Of a stretch of 42,809 nt of DNA, positions 13,154 to 20,237 are shown in pieces; position 1 is the first letter of the stretch; each line of letters starts with the position of its first letter. Under the pieces are notes generated by a model. The model saw only the letters and a program-made list of their open reading frames with translations, had not been told where the DNA came from and ran no database searches. A program made the position numbers and the translations under genes. This DNA comes from a virus. The stretch spans positions 1 to 42,809 of IMG/VR virus record IMGVR_UViG_3300035698_024397. One strand, 5' to 3'.

Positions 13154-13427
13154 AAAGACAAAGAAGCTCAGACAAATCCAACCATCATCACCCTGGCACA
13201 AATGGAAAGCTGGGATTAACAACGGTGATACTCCAGCAGGAAAGAAACGCTTTCCTACTCCAAAAAGAAAGAAGAAAAAATTTTTGGGGTATGATGTAAC
13301 AGACCCCGATAATGTCGTGCCGGTCATGGGATCATGTACAAAGGCCAATACTGCTGAAAGAAAATTTTTAGACCGTCAGGCTCGCCGCCTGCGCCGCAAA
13401 GCCAGAGAAGAAGAGGAAAAAAAGTGA
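13143..13427 (+). CDS. 94-aa strongly basic protein
   Basis: A lysine-rich protein with KKRFPTPKRKKKKF and a C-terminal R/K/E-rich helix (RQARRLRRKAREEEEKK). The charge pattern suits nucleic-acid or ribosome binding. It overlaps the upstream gene by eleven bases and the downstream gene by four (GTGA). No family recognised. Confidence 0.6.
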   Translation: MATEKTKKLRQIQPSSPWHKWKAGINNGDTPAGKKRFPTPKRKKKKFLGYDVTDPDNVVPVMGSCTKANTAERKFLDRQARRLRRKAREEEEKK

Positions 13428-13747
13428 TCAGCGAAAAAGAAGCCATAGACAAACTGGTGCAGGAGCATCTCGACATAGGACAATACGTTCTGTTCGAATC
13501 AGATACCTATCGTCAGCATCTTTTGCGAGAACACCCTAACGTCTGTAGACAGACCAATCGTTATTCACCTCAGTACAAGCTCCATACAGAGCCTTGTGGG
13601 TGCCCGCCTTCTGAAGTGCAGCCCTCGACAGACCCTTTCCTGAATGTATTGAAGGGAAAGTGTTGCTGGACTGTTCAGCCCGTTGGCTCGGCGTGCTATA
13701 TGTGCGATGAGATCGTTGCTGTCGAAGAAATGTTGCAATCAGCGTGA
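13424..13747 (+). CDS. 107-aa Cys-rich hypothetical protein, GTG start
   Basis: GTG start overlapping the previous TGA by four bases. The first 60 residues are helical and polar. The C-terminal half has CGC (about 58-60), CC (about 79-80), and then C-x2-C near residues 89-92, which could hold a metal. Last gene of the unit; a hairpin terminator candidate follows at 13826. Function unknown. Confidence 0.6.
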   Translation: MISEKEAIDKLVQEHLDIGQYVLFESDTYRQHLLREHPNVCRQTNRYSPQYKLHTEPCGCPPSEVQPSTDPFLNVLKGKCCWTVQPVGSACYMCDEIVAVEEMLQSA

Positions 13748-13825
13748 GATCGTGTTATCATTATTGATGTGCAGGAAATACGCACAGTAGAACAATATAA
13801 TGTAATCTCCTTTATGTCCCTGGAG

Positions 13826-13854
13826 GCCCCACTAGTGCAATCAGCTGGTGGGGC
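13826..13854 (+). terminator. Rho-independent-type terminator
   Basis: GCCCCACTAG (13826-13835) pairs with CTGGTGGGGC (13845-13854), ten pairs with one G-U, followed by TTTC. It lies 79 bases after the stop of the 13424 gene. The T-tract is short. Confidence 0.55.
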
Positions 13855-13896
13855 TTTCAGTATTATGGCCTATGATGAAAAAATCGAACAAATCCC

Positions 13897-13926
13897 TTGC
13901 ATTTCAAATGCCGACCATGATAGGTT
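13897..13926 (+). promoter_or_regulatory. Leaderless promoter for the hydrolase gene
   Basis: TTGCAT (13897-13902), 18 bases, TAGGTT (13921-13926), then six bases to the ATG at 13933. There is no SD. Confidence 0.55.
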
Positions 13927-13932
13927 GATCTC

Positions 13933-14574
13933 ATGAAGAACCTCATAGTTACATTACACGGATTCACTCCCCTCAAAGACGATCTCTCCATGCGTTTGTT
14001 GTCCGAGAGGCTGACCAAGCAAGCAGATGTCCTCAAGCTCAATATGACGCACTGTCATTTGAGGTCCATGGATGAAATGGCCGAAAGTGCCAACGAGTAT
14101 ATCAGGCCTCTCAAGAGTGTCTATGACAAGATCGTATTGGTGGGGCACTCCATGGGAGGAGTCCTCGCTGCGAGGATGTTACAGGACGAATCAGAGGGTG
14201 TGGACGCCCTTGTGGGGCTTGCTGCACCCATGAGGGGACATAGATATCCCATACTGTCCAAAATGGGCTTACCGGGGAAGGAAATGAGCCCTGATAGCGA
14301 TTTCATGAACAGCTTAATGACAAAAAGCCCAGTAAAATCACTGGGCCTCCTGTCTCATATCGATTTACTTGTATCCAGAAAATCTGCATCGCGCTTCTTT
14401 CACGAAACGCAATCAATTCCTTGGACTAACCATCTGTCGCTCGTCTTTTCGAGAAGAGCATATGCCGAAATTGCTGCCTGGATCGATTATTCCATCTTTG
14501 ACAAGGATCCTACCGTAGAAGATAAGACTGATGGCGATCTGTTCATCGCAGAAGTGAAAACTTACTCCGTTTAG
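13933..14574 (+). CDS. Alpha/beta hydrolase (esterase/lipase-like)
   Basis: 213 aa, a minimal alpha/beta-hydrolase length. It begins with the oxyanion-side strand LIVTLHGF (residues 4-11). Its nucleophile elbow GHSMGG (Ser near residue 74) is preceded by the usual strand KIVLVGHS. Candidate acid Asp lies in SHIDLLVS (about 144) and catalytic His in WTNHLSLVF (about 168). The substrate is unknown. Actinophage LysB enzymes share the fold but usually have GYSQG, and this gene is far from any lysis module, so an intracellular esterase acting on a host metabolite or lipid is more likely. The message is probably leaderless. Confidence 0.75.
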   Translation: MKNLIVTLHGFTPLKDDLSMRLLSERLTKQADVLKLNMTHCHLRSMDEMAESANEYIRPLKSVYDKIVLVGHSMGGVLAARMLQDESEGVDALVGLAAPMRGHRYPILSKMGLPGKEMSPDSDFMNSLMTKSPVKSLGLLSHIDLLVSRKSASRFFHETQSIPWTNHLSLVFSRRAYAEIAAWIDYSIFDKDPTVEDKTDGDLFIAEVKTYSV

Positions 14575-14575
14575 T

Positions 14576-14992
14576 TCAGTCTTCCTCGAAAGGGTCGATG
14601 TAACCGAACTGTTTCATGTTTTCTTCGTAAGTCATGATGGTTTCCATTCGACCAGCGATGACATCTTCAATGACATCAGGAACTTCATCACCTGATTCTT
14701 CAGCAATCTCGTGTATCATCTTCCACTCGTCTCCGCTGAAGGGAATCGGCACTATCTGGCCCCAAGGAAGAGAAATAAAGATGATACGATTGGACTCATA
14801 GTCCTGATCATTGAAATCAGAGTCATCAGGAAGAATCAGACCAGTCGCTTGGTCCACTTCTGGTTCTTTCTCTGCTTCTTCAGTATCATTCTTTGTTTCT
14901 TTGCGGAACAACGGCATGAAAGCTTCATAAAACCACAGCTTGATGACTTCTAGCGTTGTTTCGACAAAAAGTCTTGCTTTTTCTTTGGCCAT
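14576..14992 (-). CDS. 138-aa acidic protein with hydrophobic N-terminus
   Basis: The N-terminal 35 residues form an amphipathic or membrane-associating helix (ARLFVETTLEVIKLWFYEAFMPLF). A Glu/Asp-rich linker follows, and then a compact alpha/beta part (NRIIFISLPWGQIVPIPFSGDEWKMIHEIAEE). It is last of the leftward recA operon, overlapping the deformylase gene by 43 bases. No family recognised. It converges with the hydrolase gene, with one base between the stops. Confidence 0.6.
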   Translation of the reverse strand: MAKEKARLFVETTLEVIKLWFYEAFMPLFRKETKNDTEEAEKEPEVDQATGLILPDDSDFNDQDYESNRIIFISLPWGQIVPIPFSGDEWKMIHEIAEESGDEVPDVIEDVIAGRMETIMTYEENMKQFGYIDPFEED

Positions 14993-15495
14993 TGTTCAAC
15001 AAACTCCTTATATTGTATTTCGTCCAAATGGTCAACCATCATAGTACCGAGTAAATGGTCATTTTCGTGTTGGATGACTCTTGCGGTCACCTTTTCGGCT
15101 TCTAATTCATAAAAAGAGCCATTTTCATCATATGCCTGTAACAGACAACTGGCTGGTCGCTCAATCGAAAAAAACACGCCTGGAAAAGATAAACATCCCT
15201 CCACGAATTCTGAACTGCCTTCGAATTCGGAAAGAACTGGATTTATTGCAGTTTTCAGTTCTCGATTGTGCATGAACACGAAGACAGATTCAGATTTACC
15301 TATTTGGTTAGCCGCTAAGCCTAAACCGTCATTACCAAGGCAGAGTTCTTTCAAATGTTTCACTAGAGTTAGTGTTTTGTGAGAAATTGACGTTATCTGC
15401 TGAGTTGATGGAGTAGAAGTTTCCAGCCTCACTGAAGAAGTGGGTATTTCCAGCCTCCGGTTGCCATACAGTTTCAGTGAACTTCTCATCATCAA
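14950..15495 (-). CDS. def: Peptide deformylase
   Basis: 181 aa. All three deformylase motifs are present and in order: GLGLAANQ (residues 57-64), EGCLS (99-103), and HENDH (143-147). They supply the metal ligands Cys101, His143 and His147 and the catalytic Glu144. The enzyme removes the formyl group from nascent N-terminal Met. Phage deformylases can favour phage proteins or speed host shut-off in photosynthetic and other hosts. The start overlaps the zinc-ribbon stop (ATGA). Between ssDNA/repair and translation genes it suggests an early or middle operon. Confidence 0.9.
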   Translation of the reverse strand: MMMRSSLKLYGNRRLEIPTSSVRLETSTPSTQQITSISHKTLTLVKHLKELCLGNDGLGLAANQIGKSESVFVFMHNRELKTAINPVLSEFEGSSEFVEGCLSFPGVFFSIERPASCLLQAYDENGSFYELEAEKVTARVIQHENDHLLGTMMVDHLDEIQYKEFVEQWPKKKQDFLSKQR

Positions 15496-15674
15496 ATAGT
15501 TCGATTTGTTGACCCGTAATCTGCCTGAATGTCTTCAATGTAATCATCCCAATCTATTCCGCATGTCCTGCATTTAATAGTTATCATCGTACTGTCTAGC
15601 TTATTGCTTTCCACGACCAGATTCTGTGAACCGCAGTCAATACAAATATCGTAGTATTCGATTTCGTTATACAT
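15492..15674 (-). CDS. 60-aa zinc-ribbon protein
   Basis: CIDC (residues 11-14) and CRTC (35-38) form two zinc knuckles, followed by an acidic end. The ATG overlaps the recA stop by eight bases, and its own stop overlaps the deformylase start by four. It is one of six small zinc proteins in the window. Function unknown; coupling to recA and def suggests constant co-expression with them. Confidence 0.7.
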   Translation of the reverse strand: MYNEIEYYDICIDCGSQNLVVESNKLDSTMITIKCRTCGIDWDDYIEDIQADYGSTNRTI

Positions 15675-16698
15675 TCTCCATCACTTTGTTCTGAATGGCT
15701 TTTGCTAAGTCTAAATCACTAGCAAGATCACGGATAGCTCCGTCTCGACCCTGCGAGAAGGAATCTCCTTCTTCATGGTCTAGTACTGCCTCACCGAACT
15801 TAACCCAGCTCCCTGCCATATTAAAAATTCCCATTTCTATAGCAGCGTCGAAAACACAACCCATTTGGCTAATCCCATGCCCATAGATGATGTCAAATTC
15901 AGCTATTCTGAATGGTGGAGCCATCTTATTTTTTATAACCTTGGTCTTTACACGGATGCCTGCTTCATCAGAACCATCCTTGCCCTTGATCGCTTCTTTT
16001 CTTCGAATATCGATTCGGACAGAAGCGTTGTAGCGTAATGCGCGACCGCCAGGAGTAGTTTCGGGGTTGCCGAACATGACACCGATCTTCTCTCTCAGCT
16101 GATTGATGAAAATCACCACTGTGCCTGTTCTATTGACCGTCGAAACAAGTTTGCGCATTGCCTTCGACATCAGACGAGCTTGAAGTCCCATATGTTGAGC
16201 TTCCATGTCTCCATCGAGTTCAGCCTTAGGAATCAAAGCTGCAACTGAGTCGACAACAATGACTTTTAGGTTCCCAGTGGAAACCAACTTGTCAACAATG
16301 TCAATGGCTTGCTCACCATAGTCTGGTTGGCTGATCAGGAGCTGATCATGTCTTACTCCGATCTTTCTGGCATATTCTGGATCCAATGCATGTTCGGTAT
16401 CCACATAAGCACAAAAATGACCCTTCTTCTGGGCCTCGGCAACCACTGATAGGGCTAGAGTGGTTTTACCAACTCCTTCGGGGCCAAATATCTCAGTGAT
16501 TCTTCCTTCTGGCAAACCACCAATGCCTAGAGCCCTATCAAGGGTCAATGCACCGGTTGAGATCGCTGGCCATTCCAAAGCCTTGTCACCATCGAGCTTG
16601 AATATGGTTCCTTTGCCATATTGCTTGTCGATGGCCCCCATGGCAATCTCTAATTGCTTTAATGTCGTCTCGTTTGAGATCGATTCAGTCTGAGGCAT
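15667..16698 (-). CDS. recA: RecA recombinase
   Basis: 343 aa, full length for bacterial RecA. Walker A is GPEGVGKTT (residues 72-80) and Walker B is VIVVDSVAAL (146-155). The L2/polymer region (NQLREKIGVMFGNPETTPGGRALRY) and the C-terminal IRDLASDLDLAKAI domain are present. It is bacterial-type rather than UvsX-type, so probably acquired from a host. It catalyses homologous strand exchange and supports recombination-dependent phage replication with the phage SSB. The start has AAGAGG six bases upstream and overlaps the previous gene by 14 bases. Confidence 0.95.
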   Translation of the reverse strand: MPQTESISNETTLKQLEIAMGAIDKQYGKGTIFKLDGDKALEWPAISTGALTLDRALGIGGLPEGRITEIFGPEGVGKTTLALSVVAEAQKKGHFCAYVDTEHALDPEYARKIGVRHDQLLISQPDYGEQAIDIVDKLVSTGNLKVIVVDSVAALIPKAELDGDMEAQHMGLQARLMSKAMRKLVSTVNRTGTVVIFINQLREKIGVMFGNPETTPGGRALRYNASVRIDIRRKEAIKGKDGSDEAGIRVKTKVIKNKMAPPFRIAEFDIIYGHGISQMGCVFDAAIEMGIFNMAGSWVKFGEAVLDHEEGDSFSQGRDGAIRDLASDLDLAKAIQNKVMENV

Positions 16699-16915
16699 TT
16701 TTAGCCTCTTGGATTTTTACTTTGTTCTTGATTTCCTTGATTTTGCGCTCGATTCCATCAAGCAGGTCTTCAAGCAGGATTTCTTGTCCATCAAGCAGGA
16801 TTTCTTGGTCTTCGCCATAGTGCTTCTTGACTTTGACCTTGAATTCATAAAGTTTCTTGAGATGAAGCTCCGGACTACGTTCGTATTCCTGGAGTGTTTT
16901 GTTTTGTGTGTCCAT
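16685..16915 (-). CDS. 76-aa charged coiled-coil protein, leaderless
   Basis: The ATG at 16915 lies seven bases past a TATAGT box without an SD; the longer frame to 16996 lies across the promoter and is rejected. The product is Lys/Glu-rich and helical, with an internal repeat QEILLDG-QEILLED caused by a 21-bp DNA duplication (TCAAGCAGGATTTCTTG at 16770-16786 and 16791-16807). First gene of the recA operon. Function unknown. Confidence 0.6.
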   Translation of the reverse strand: MDTQNKTLQEYERSPELHLKKLYEFKVKVKKHYGEDQEILLDGQEILLEDLLDGIERKIKEIKNKVKIQEAKNASD

Positions 16916-16922
16916 AGAGTAC

Positions 16923-16951
16923 ACTATAGTGCATATAGGACGTACAAGCAA
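16923..16951 (-). promoter_or_regulatory. Leaderless promoter of the recA operon
   Basis: Minus strand: TTGCTT (16951-16946), 17 bases, TATAGT (16928-16923), then seven bases to the ATG at 16915. The -10 lies in a near-palindrome (ACTATAGT), so it could serve both directions; on the plus strand only a poor -35 is seen. Confidence 0.6.
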
Positions 16952-16965
16952 CTGAGGAGGTTTAT

Positions 16966-17142
16966 TTGACTGAAGAATACGATCCGTATAGATCAACTAT
17001 TGAGCATGCGAAACATAGGCTTGAAAAAGTCAAAGATATTTCGTATATTTTGAATTTCTGGAAGTGCATCGGGCGAACCCAAATGCCAGAAGTGCCAGAA
17101 TGTGAAAACATTCCAGAATGGGAAAAAAATCTCAATATTTGA
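16966..17142 (+). CDS. 58-aa protein, TTG start
   Basis: TTG start with GAGGAGG five bases upstream, the strongest SD nearby. The product is TEEYDPYRSTIEHAKHRLEK and then a helix with Trp, and a tail repeating M-P-E/V-P-E/I-P-E before WEKNLNI. The gene diverges from the recA operon, and a strong terminator follows 25 bases after its stop. The overlapping minus-strand frame is a shadow. Function unknown. Confidence 0.65.
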   Translation: MTEEYDPYRSTIEHAKHRLEKVKDISYILNFWKCIGRTQMPEVPECENIPEWEKNLNI

Positions 17143-17166
17143 CCATTGTCGACAAGACCTGAAAAG

Positions 17167-17192
17167 CCTCCGTTTTAAACGGGGGTTTTTTT
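17167..17192 (+). terminator. Strong Rho-independent terminator
   Basis: A CCTCCGTTT / AAACGGGGG stem with almost no loop is followed by seven T (17186-17192). It ends the 16966-17142 transcript. Confidence 0.85.
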
Positions 17193-17206
17193 GTTGAAGA
17201 AATCGC

Positions 17207-17235
17207 TTGACGGGACTTGACACGTATGATACCCT
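17207..17235 (+). promoter_or_regulatory. Promoter for candidate small RNA
   Basis: TTGACG (17207-17212), exactly 17 bases, then TACCCT (17230-17235, TAnnnT). No start codon with an SD follows within 150 bases. Confidence 0.6.
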
Positions 17236-17241
17236 ATTAAA

Positions 17242-17352
17242 ACAAACAAGAAACTCTCTTGACCCTAAAGAACGCAAAAACAACTTTTATTCAACTCAGC
17301 AAGCAGCTTCGAGCAAAAACGTTGTTAAGTAAGGGCAAGGGAGTTTTTTTTA
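17242..17352 (+). ncRNA. Candidate structured small RNA
   Basis: About 110 bases lie between the promoter above and an eight-T run (17344-17351). The ends pair over long range: AACTCTCTTGACCCT (17252-17266) with AGGGCAAGGGAGTT (17332-17345), 13-14 pairs with one bulge and one G-U. Inside, AACAAC (17279-17284) can pair with GTTGTT (17321-17326). The U-tract directly follows the closing stem, so this is a terminator whose loop is the RNA body. No coding frame is convincing. It may regulate the late operon that starts 77 bases downstream, or be an antisense or mimic RNA. Confidence 0.5.
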
Positions 17353-17428
17353 TCTTCAAATCCATGTTTTGACGGTATTATTAAGAGTGTAAACTTGTTT
17401 TATAGTTTTCTTGACATGGAGATACAGT

Positions 17429-18814
17429 ATGCAACTGTACGAGATAAAATATTCGGAAATAGACTGTTATGTAAAATTCAAAGCGCTACAGCCTGCAGAT
17501 ATTGAAGAATTCCAAATGTCTTTGGGGGAAGCCACCGAAAAAGACTATATGCATGCTGTGATAAGTCACTTCATCTACAATATCAATACAGATATAAAAC
17601 CTAAGCTTCAATGGGTAAGTCCAGAGGCGGGAAAGCGATTAATCCAAGCCCTGTACCAAGGATGTGTGTTTCTAAACCCAGGACTTGATCCAGACATCTG
17701 GACAACACTTACGTATACCCAGTTAAGTTCTACAAGGGAACTGAGCAAGACTCCTACTGTTGAAAAAGAAAAAAGCGTTGAAATAGAACCAAAACGTAAA
17801 CCAAGAGCTATATCTCGCAGTAAAATCATTTCCCTGAAGGATACTTTGAATGAAAGTGTTGTCGGACAGAACGAAGCCATAGAAATCCTCCATACAGCCC
17901 TCAAGAGGTCACTGACGGGCTTGTCAGACCCAGAGAAGCCTCTCGGGGTGTTCTTGTTCGCTGGCTCGTCTGGGATCGGTAAGACGCATCTAGCAAAAAC
18001 GCTGCATACACATCTTTTCGGCACTAAGAGTAAATTATCACGAATCGATTGCGGTGAATACCAAGAAAAGCATCAAGCACTGACTTTACTCGGTGCTCCA
18101 CCTTCCTACGTTGGCTATGATGATGAAAATGGTGGATTGCTTTCTCAGATCATTGAGAAAAACCCTCAAACGGTTCTTTTGTTGGATGAAGTCGAAAAAG
18201 CGCACCCATCGTTGTGGAATATCTTTTTGAGAATGTTTGATGAAGGAAAAATGACGGATTCTCGTGGAGTCACTCTCGACTTCACAAAATGCATAATAAT
18301 CATGACCACAAACCTTGGAAACAGCAAAGTCGTCAAAGACTTGACTGGAAAGTCAGTAGGTTTCGGTTCTAGAGTAAATACCATCTATAGCACGCAAGAA
18401 TTGCCGGATCACAGCACTGTAACCGAATATGTGAGAGAAGCTGTCAAGGATCACTTCAAACCGGAGTTTATTAACAGAATTGATGATATTATCGTCTTCA
18501 GGCATTTGAACCTTCCAGAATATAATGCGATTGCCAAATTAGAGCTTGATAACACTTTGAAGAAGTTAAGCAATAAAGGCATCGTTGCTCACTTCGATGA
18601 AACGGCTGTTTTGGGGCTTGTCGAAGAAGGAGTGGATACAATCCAGGGTGCTCGTGGCATGACTAAAGTACGCAGAAATAAGATAGAGAATGTGATGGCA
18701 GATCTAATTATTGATTACAATTTAAAGAAGGGAGCAAAATTTACTGTTTCCTATGACACAGACTTCATTATCAATATAGTGATGCCTAAACAGAAAAAGA
18801 AGGCCCAAGAATGA
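17429..18814 (+). CDS. Clp/Hsp100-type AAA+ ATPase
   Basis: 461 aa from the ATG at 17429 (GGAG eight bases upstream). A single AAA+ module of ClpA/B D2 type follows a 130-residue N-terminal domain of unknown type. Walker A is GSSGIGKTH (about 179-187) and Walker B is VLLLDEVEKAHP (249-260). There is a pore loop with SYVGYDDENGG, sensor 1 MTTN, the arginine-finger region FINRIDDIIVF, and a C-terminal GARGM sensor-2 segment. It would unfold or remodel proteins in an ATP-driven ring. With no protease beside it and a place at the head of the virion module, it may act in capsid assembly or in disarming a host protein. The N-terminal domain should select substrate. Confidence 0.85.
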   Translation: MQLYEIKYSEIDCYVKFKALQPADIEEFQMSLGEATEKDYMHAVISHFIYNINTDIKPKLQWVSPEAGKRLIQALYQGCVFLNPGLDPDIWTTLTYTQLSSTRELSKTPTVEKEKSVEIEPKRKPRAISRSKIISLKDTLNESVVGQNEAIEILHTALKRSLTGLSDPEKPLGVFLFAGSSGIGKTHLAKTLHTHLFGTKSKLSRIDCGEYQEKHQALTLLGAPPSYVGYDDENGGLLSQIIEKNPQTVLLLDEVEKAHPSLWNIFLRMFDEGKMTDSRGVTLDFTKCIIIMTTNLGNSKVVKDLTGKSVGFGSRVNTIYSTQELPDHSTVTEYVREAVKDHFKPEFINRIDDIIVFRHLNLPEYNAIAKLELDNTLKKLSNKGIVAHFDETAVLGLVEEGVDTIQGARGMTKVRRNKIENVMADLIIDYNLKKGAKFTVSYDTDFIINIVMPKQKKKAQE

Positions 18815-19179
18815 TAAAAGGCGCTGTAAGAGCAGGTAAAAAAGTTGGTGGTGTTTTTGGCGGTGCTAATGATGTTGCTCGCGGTACAAAGCGTGCAGTA
18901 AAGGGTTTAGTCGGTGGAACGCAAGGTATGGCAAGATCTTCCGGCATGCAGTCTTCTACAGGAAGAAACTATGGTGCAGCTATGAGAGGCAAAGCTGCTT
19001 CTAGAAGAATGCCTCAAACAGTGGATACCTCTGCATCCTTAATGGGTAAGGGTTTGAGCACAATGCGCAAGCACAAAGTAAGAACCGGTATGATAGTTGG
19101 TTCTGGAATGGGCGTTGCCGCAGCGGTGCGAAGCGGTTCAGGAACTGACCGTGGCTCTACCAGTATGTATAGGTACTGA
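18811..19179 (+). CDS. 122-aa Gly/Arg-rich basic protein
   Basis: The start overlaps the AAA+ stop (ATGA). It is rich in Gly, Ala, Arg, Ser and Met, with few acidic residues, and has one weakly hydrophobic Gly-zipper-like stretch (MIVGSGMGVAAAV, about residues 93-105). The composition is like that of the 19182, 23861 and 24292 genes. I infer a virion-internal or membrane-penetrating protein that contacts DNA, but no family is recognised. Confidence 0.55.
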   Translation: MIKGAVRAGKKVGGVFGGANDVARGTKRAVKGLVGGTQGMARSSGMQSSTGRNYGAAMRGKAASRRMPQTVDTSASLMGKGLSTMRKHKVRTGMIVGSGMGVAAAVRSGSGTDRGSTSMYRY

Positions 19180-19181
19180 TT

Positions 19182-19616
19182 ATGCTAGGCATCGGTGCAG
19201 GAGTTAGGGGAGCTAGCAGCCTCATCGGCAGAAAAGTCGGAGCCAGAGTCACCAAACCTGCACGTGCTGCCGCTAGATCGGCTGCAGCGTCTTCATCTCG
19301 CGGAGCCCGGATTGGTAGGACAGAAGCCGCAAAACATCCGGGATACATTATGGACGCAATGCGAGCGGGCAATCGGCAGAATGCCAGAAAAGTAGGACAA
19401 GAAGCTTACAATGCAAGATTTGCTCTAACAAAGAAAAGAATGGCAAGAAACAGTGGCATAATCGGTGCAGGTCTAGCTGTGAATAGTATTGGTGATCAAA
19501 CAAGCACAAATCAGAATACATTTGCCACAAGAAGAATGAGACACCAAAACGTTGGCATCAGTAGTGGTGCCTTACAGACCTTTGACATGTATTCAAGGTC
19601 CATTGGTGGAATGTAA
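19182..19616 (+). CDS. 144-aa Ala/Arg/Gly-rich protein
   Basis: It begins MLGIGAGVRGASSLIG; the 23861 gene begins MLGIG as well. There is a basic middle (RAAARSAAASSSRGARIGR) and a hydrophobic segment (SGIIGAGLAVNSIGD, about residues 90-104). It ends in Ser/Gly/Met. It sits two bases after the 18811 stop. It is likely part of the same virion or ejection set; function unknown. Confidence 0.55.
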   Translation: MLGIGAGVRGASSLIGRKVGARVTKPARAAARSAAASSSRGARIGRTEAAKHPGYIMDAMRAGNRQNARKVGQEAYNARFALTKKRMARNSGIIGAGLAVNSIGDQTSTNQNTFATRRMRHQNVGISSGALQTFDMYSRSIGGM

Positions 19617-19645
19617 ATAAAATATGTAAAATGTTAGGAGTGATT

Positions 19646-20080
19646 ATGGCAAGACGTTCAGATTGGCGATCTTACATAACTGAAAATGGTGATTTTGAAT
19701 TACCGAGTTATCTGTATAGAACCATCAATGAATTGATGAAACAGACTCTAGATATGGGGACAATGATCTCCGATGACAGCGCTAAGCTCAGAGCCTATAA
19801 AGAGCAAGTAAAAAAGACTTTTAAGTCTCGTTGGTACAACCTTGCCGAAGCTTTAGAGCATTTTGAGCTTATCGAACCTTGTGGTTGCGATGAGACAGAT
19901 TTCTGCAAAGTATGTGGTGGATCCAGATACAGATTGAGTGCCTGGCTGAGTCCAGACGAAATGCAGGAAATTTCTATAGCCATAGTGAGTGGCGGAAATC
20001 AAGAGCTTGAAGACAAGCTCCAAAGAGGCCTAGCGGAAGCACTCCATGAGGTGGATAGTGGAATGTCCAGCATGCAATAG
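19646..20080 (+). CDS. 144-aa protein with a CxC-CxxC zinc motif
   Basis: The ATG at 19646 has AGGAG five bases upstream; an in-frame ATG five codons earlier overlaps this SD. Residues about 85-98 read CGCDETDFCKVCGG, a DnaJ-like zinc knuckle. The rest is helical and acidic towards the C-terminus. It is a soluble protein that could be a small chaperone or adaptor for virion assembly. No recognised family. Confidence 0.6.
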   Translation: MARRSDWRSYITENGDFELPSYLYRTINELMKQTLDMGTMISDDSAKLRAYKEQVKKTFKSRWYNLAEALEHFELIEPCGCDETDFCKVCGGSRYRLSAWLSPDEMQEISIAIVSGGNQELEDKLQRGLAEALHEVDSGMSSMQ

Positions 20081-20237
20081 CGAGGCCATTGATCTTGTCA
20101 TAATTCGCAAAACTGAGACAGACAAACAAATATGGACTTATATATGTTATGGATGCTTATCATTCCTTAACCAGTACTATAAGAACGTTGAACTGGTAAA
20201 AGAAGAATGGAGTTCGCTACATGGGCGAAGAGATTGA
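20046..20237 (+). CDS. 63-aa zinc-ribbon protein
   Basis: CPAC (residues 7-10) and CYGC (34-37) form a zinc ribbon. It overlaps the previous gene by 35 bases and the next by 17, typical of this compact operon. The C-terminal 25 residues are charged and helical. No target is visible. Confidence 0.55.
   Translation: MRWIVECPACNSEAIDLVIIRKTETDKQIWTYICYGCLSFLNQYYKNVELVKEEWSSLHGRRD

Noticed and set aside
13814-13936. 40-codon frame before the hydrolase
   Set aside because: It contains the terminator stem and the leaderless promoter, and has no SD.
13933-14574. LysB mycolylarabinogalactan esterase
   Set aside because: The elbow is GHSMGG rather than GYSQG, the protein is short, and no lysis genes are nearby.
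15332-15547. 71-codon frame overlapping the deformylase start
   Set aside because: Out of frame with a clear deformylase whose start is coupled to the upstream stop.
16993-17283. 96-codon minus-strand frame
   Set aside because: It runs across a strong plus-strand terminator and promoter and opposes the TTG-start gene with a GAGGAGG SD.
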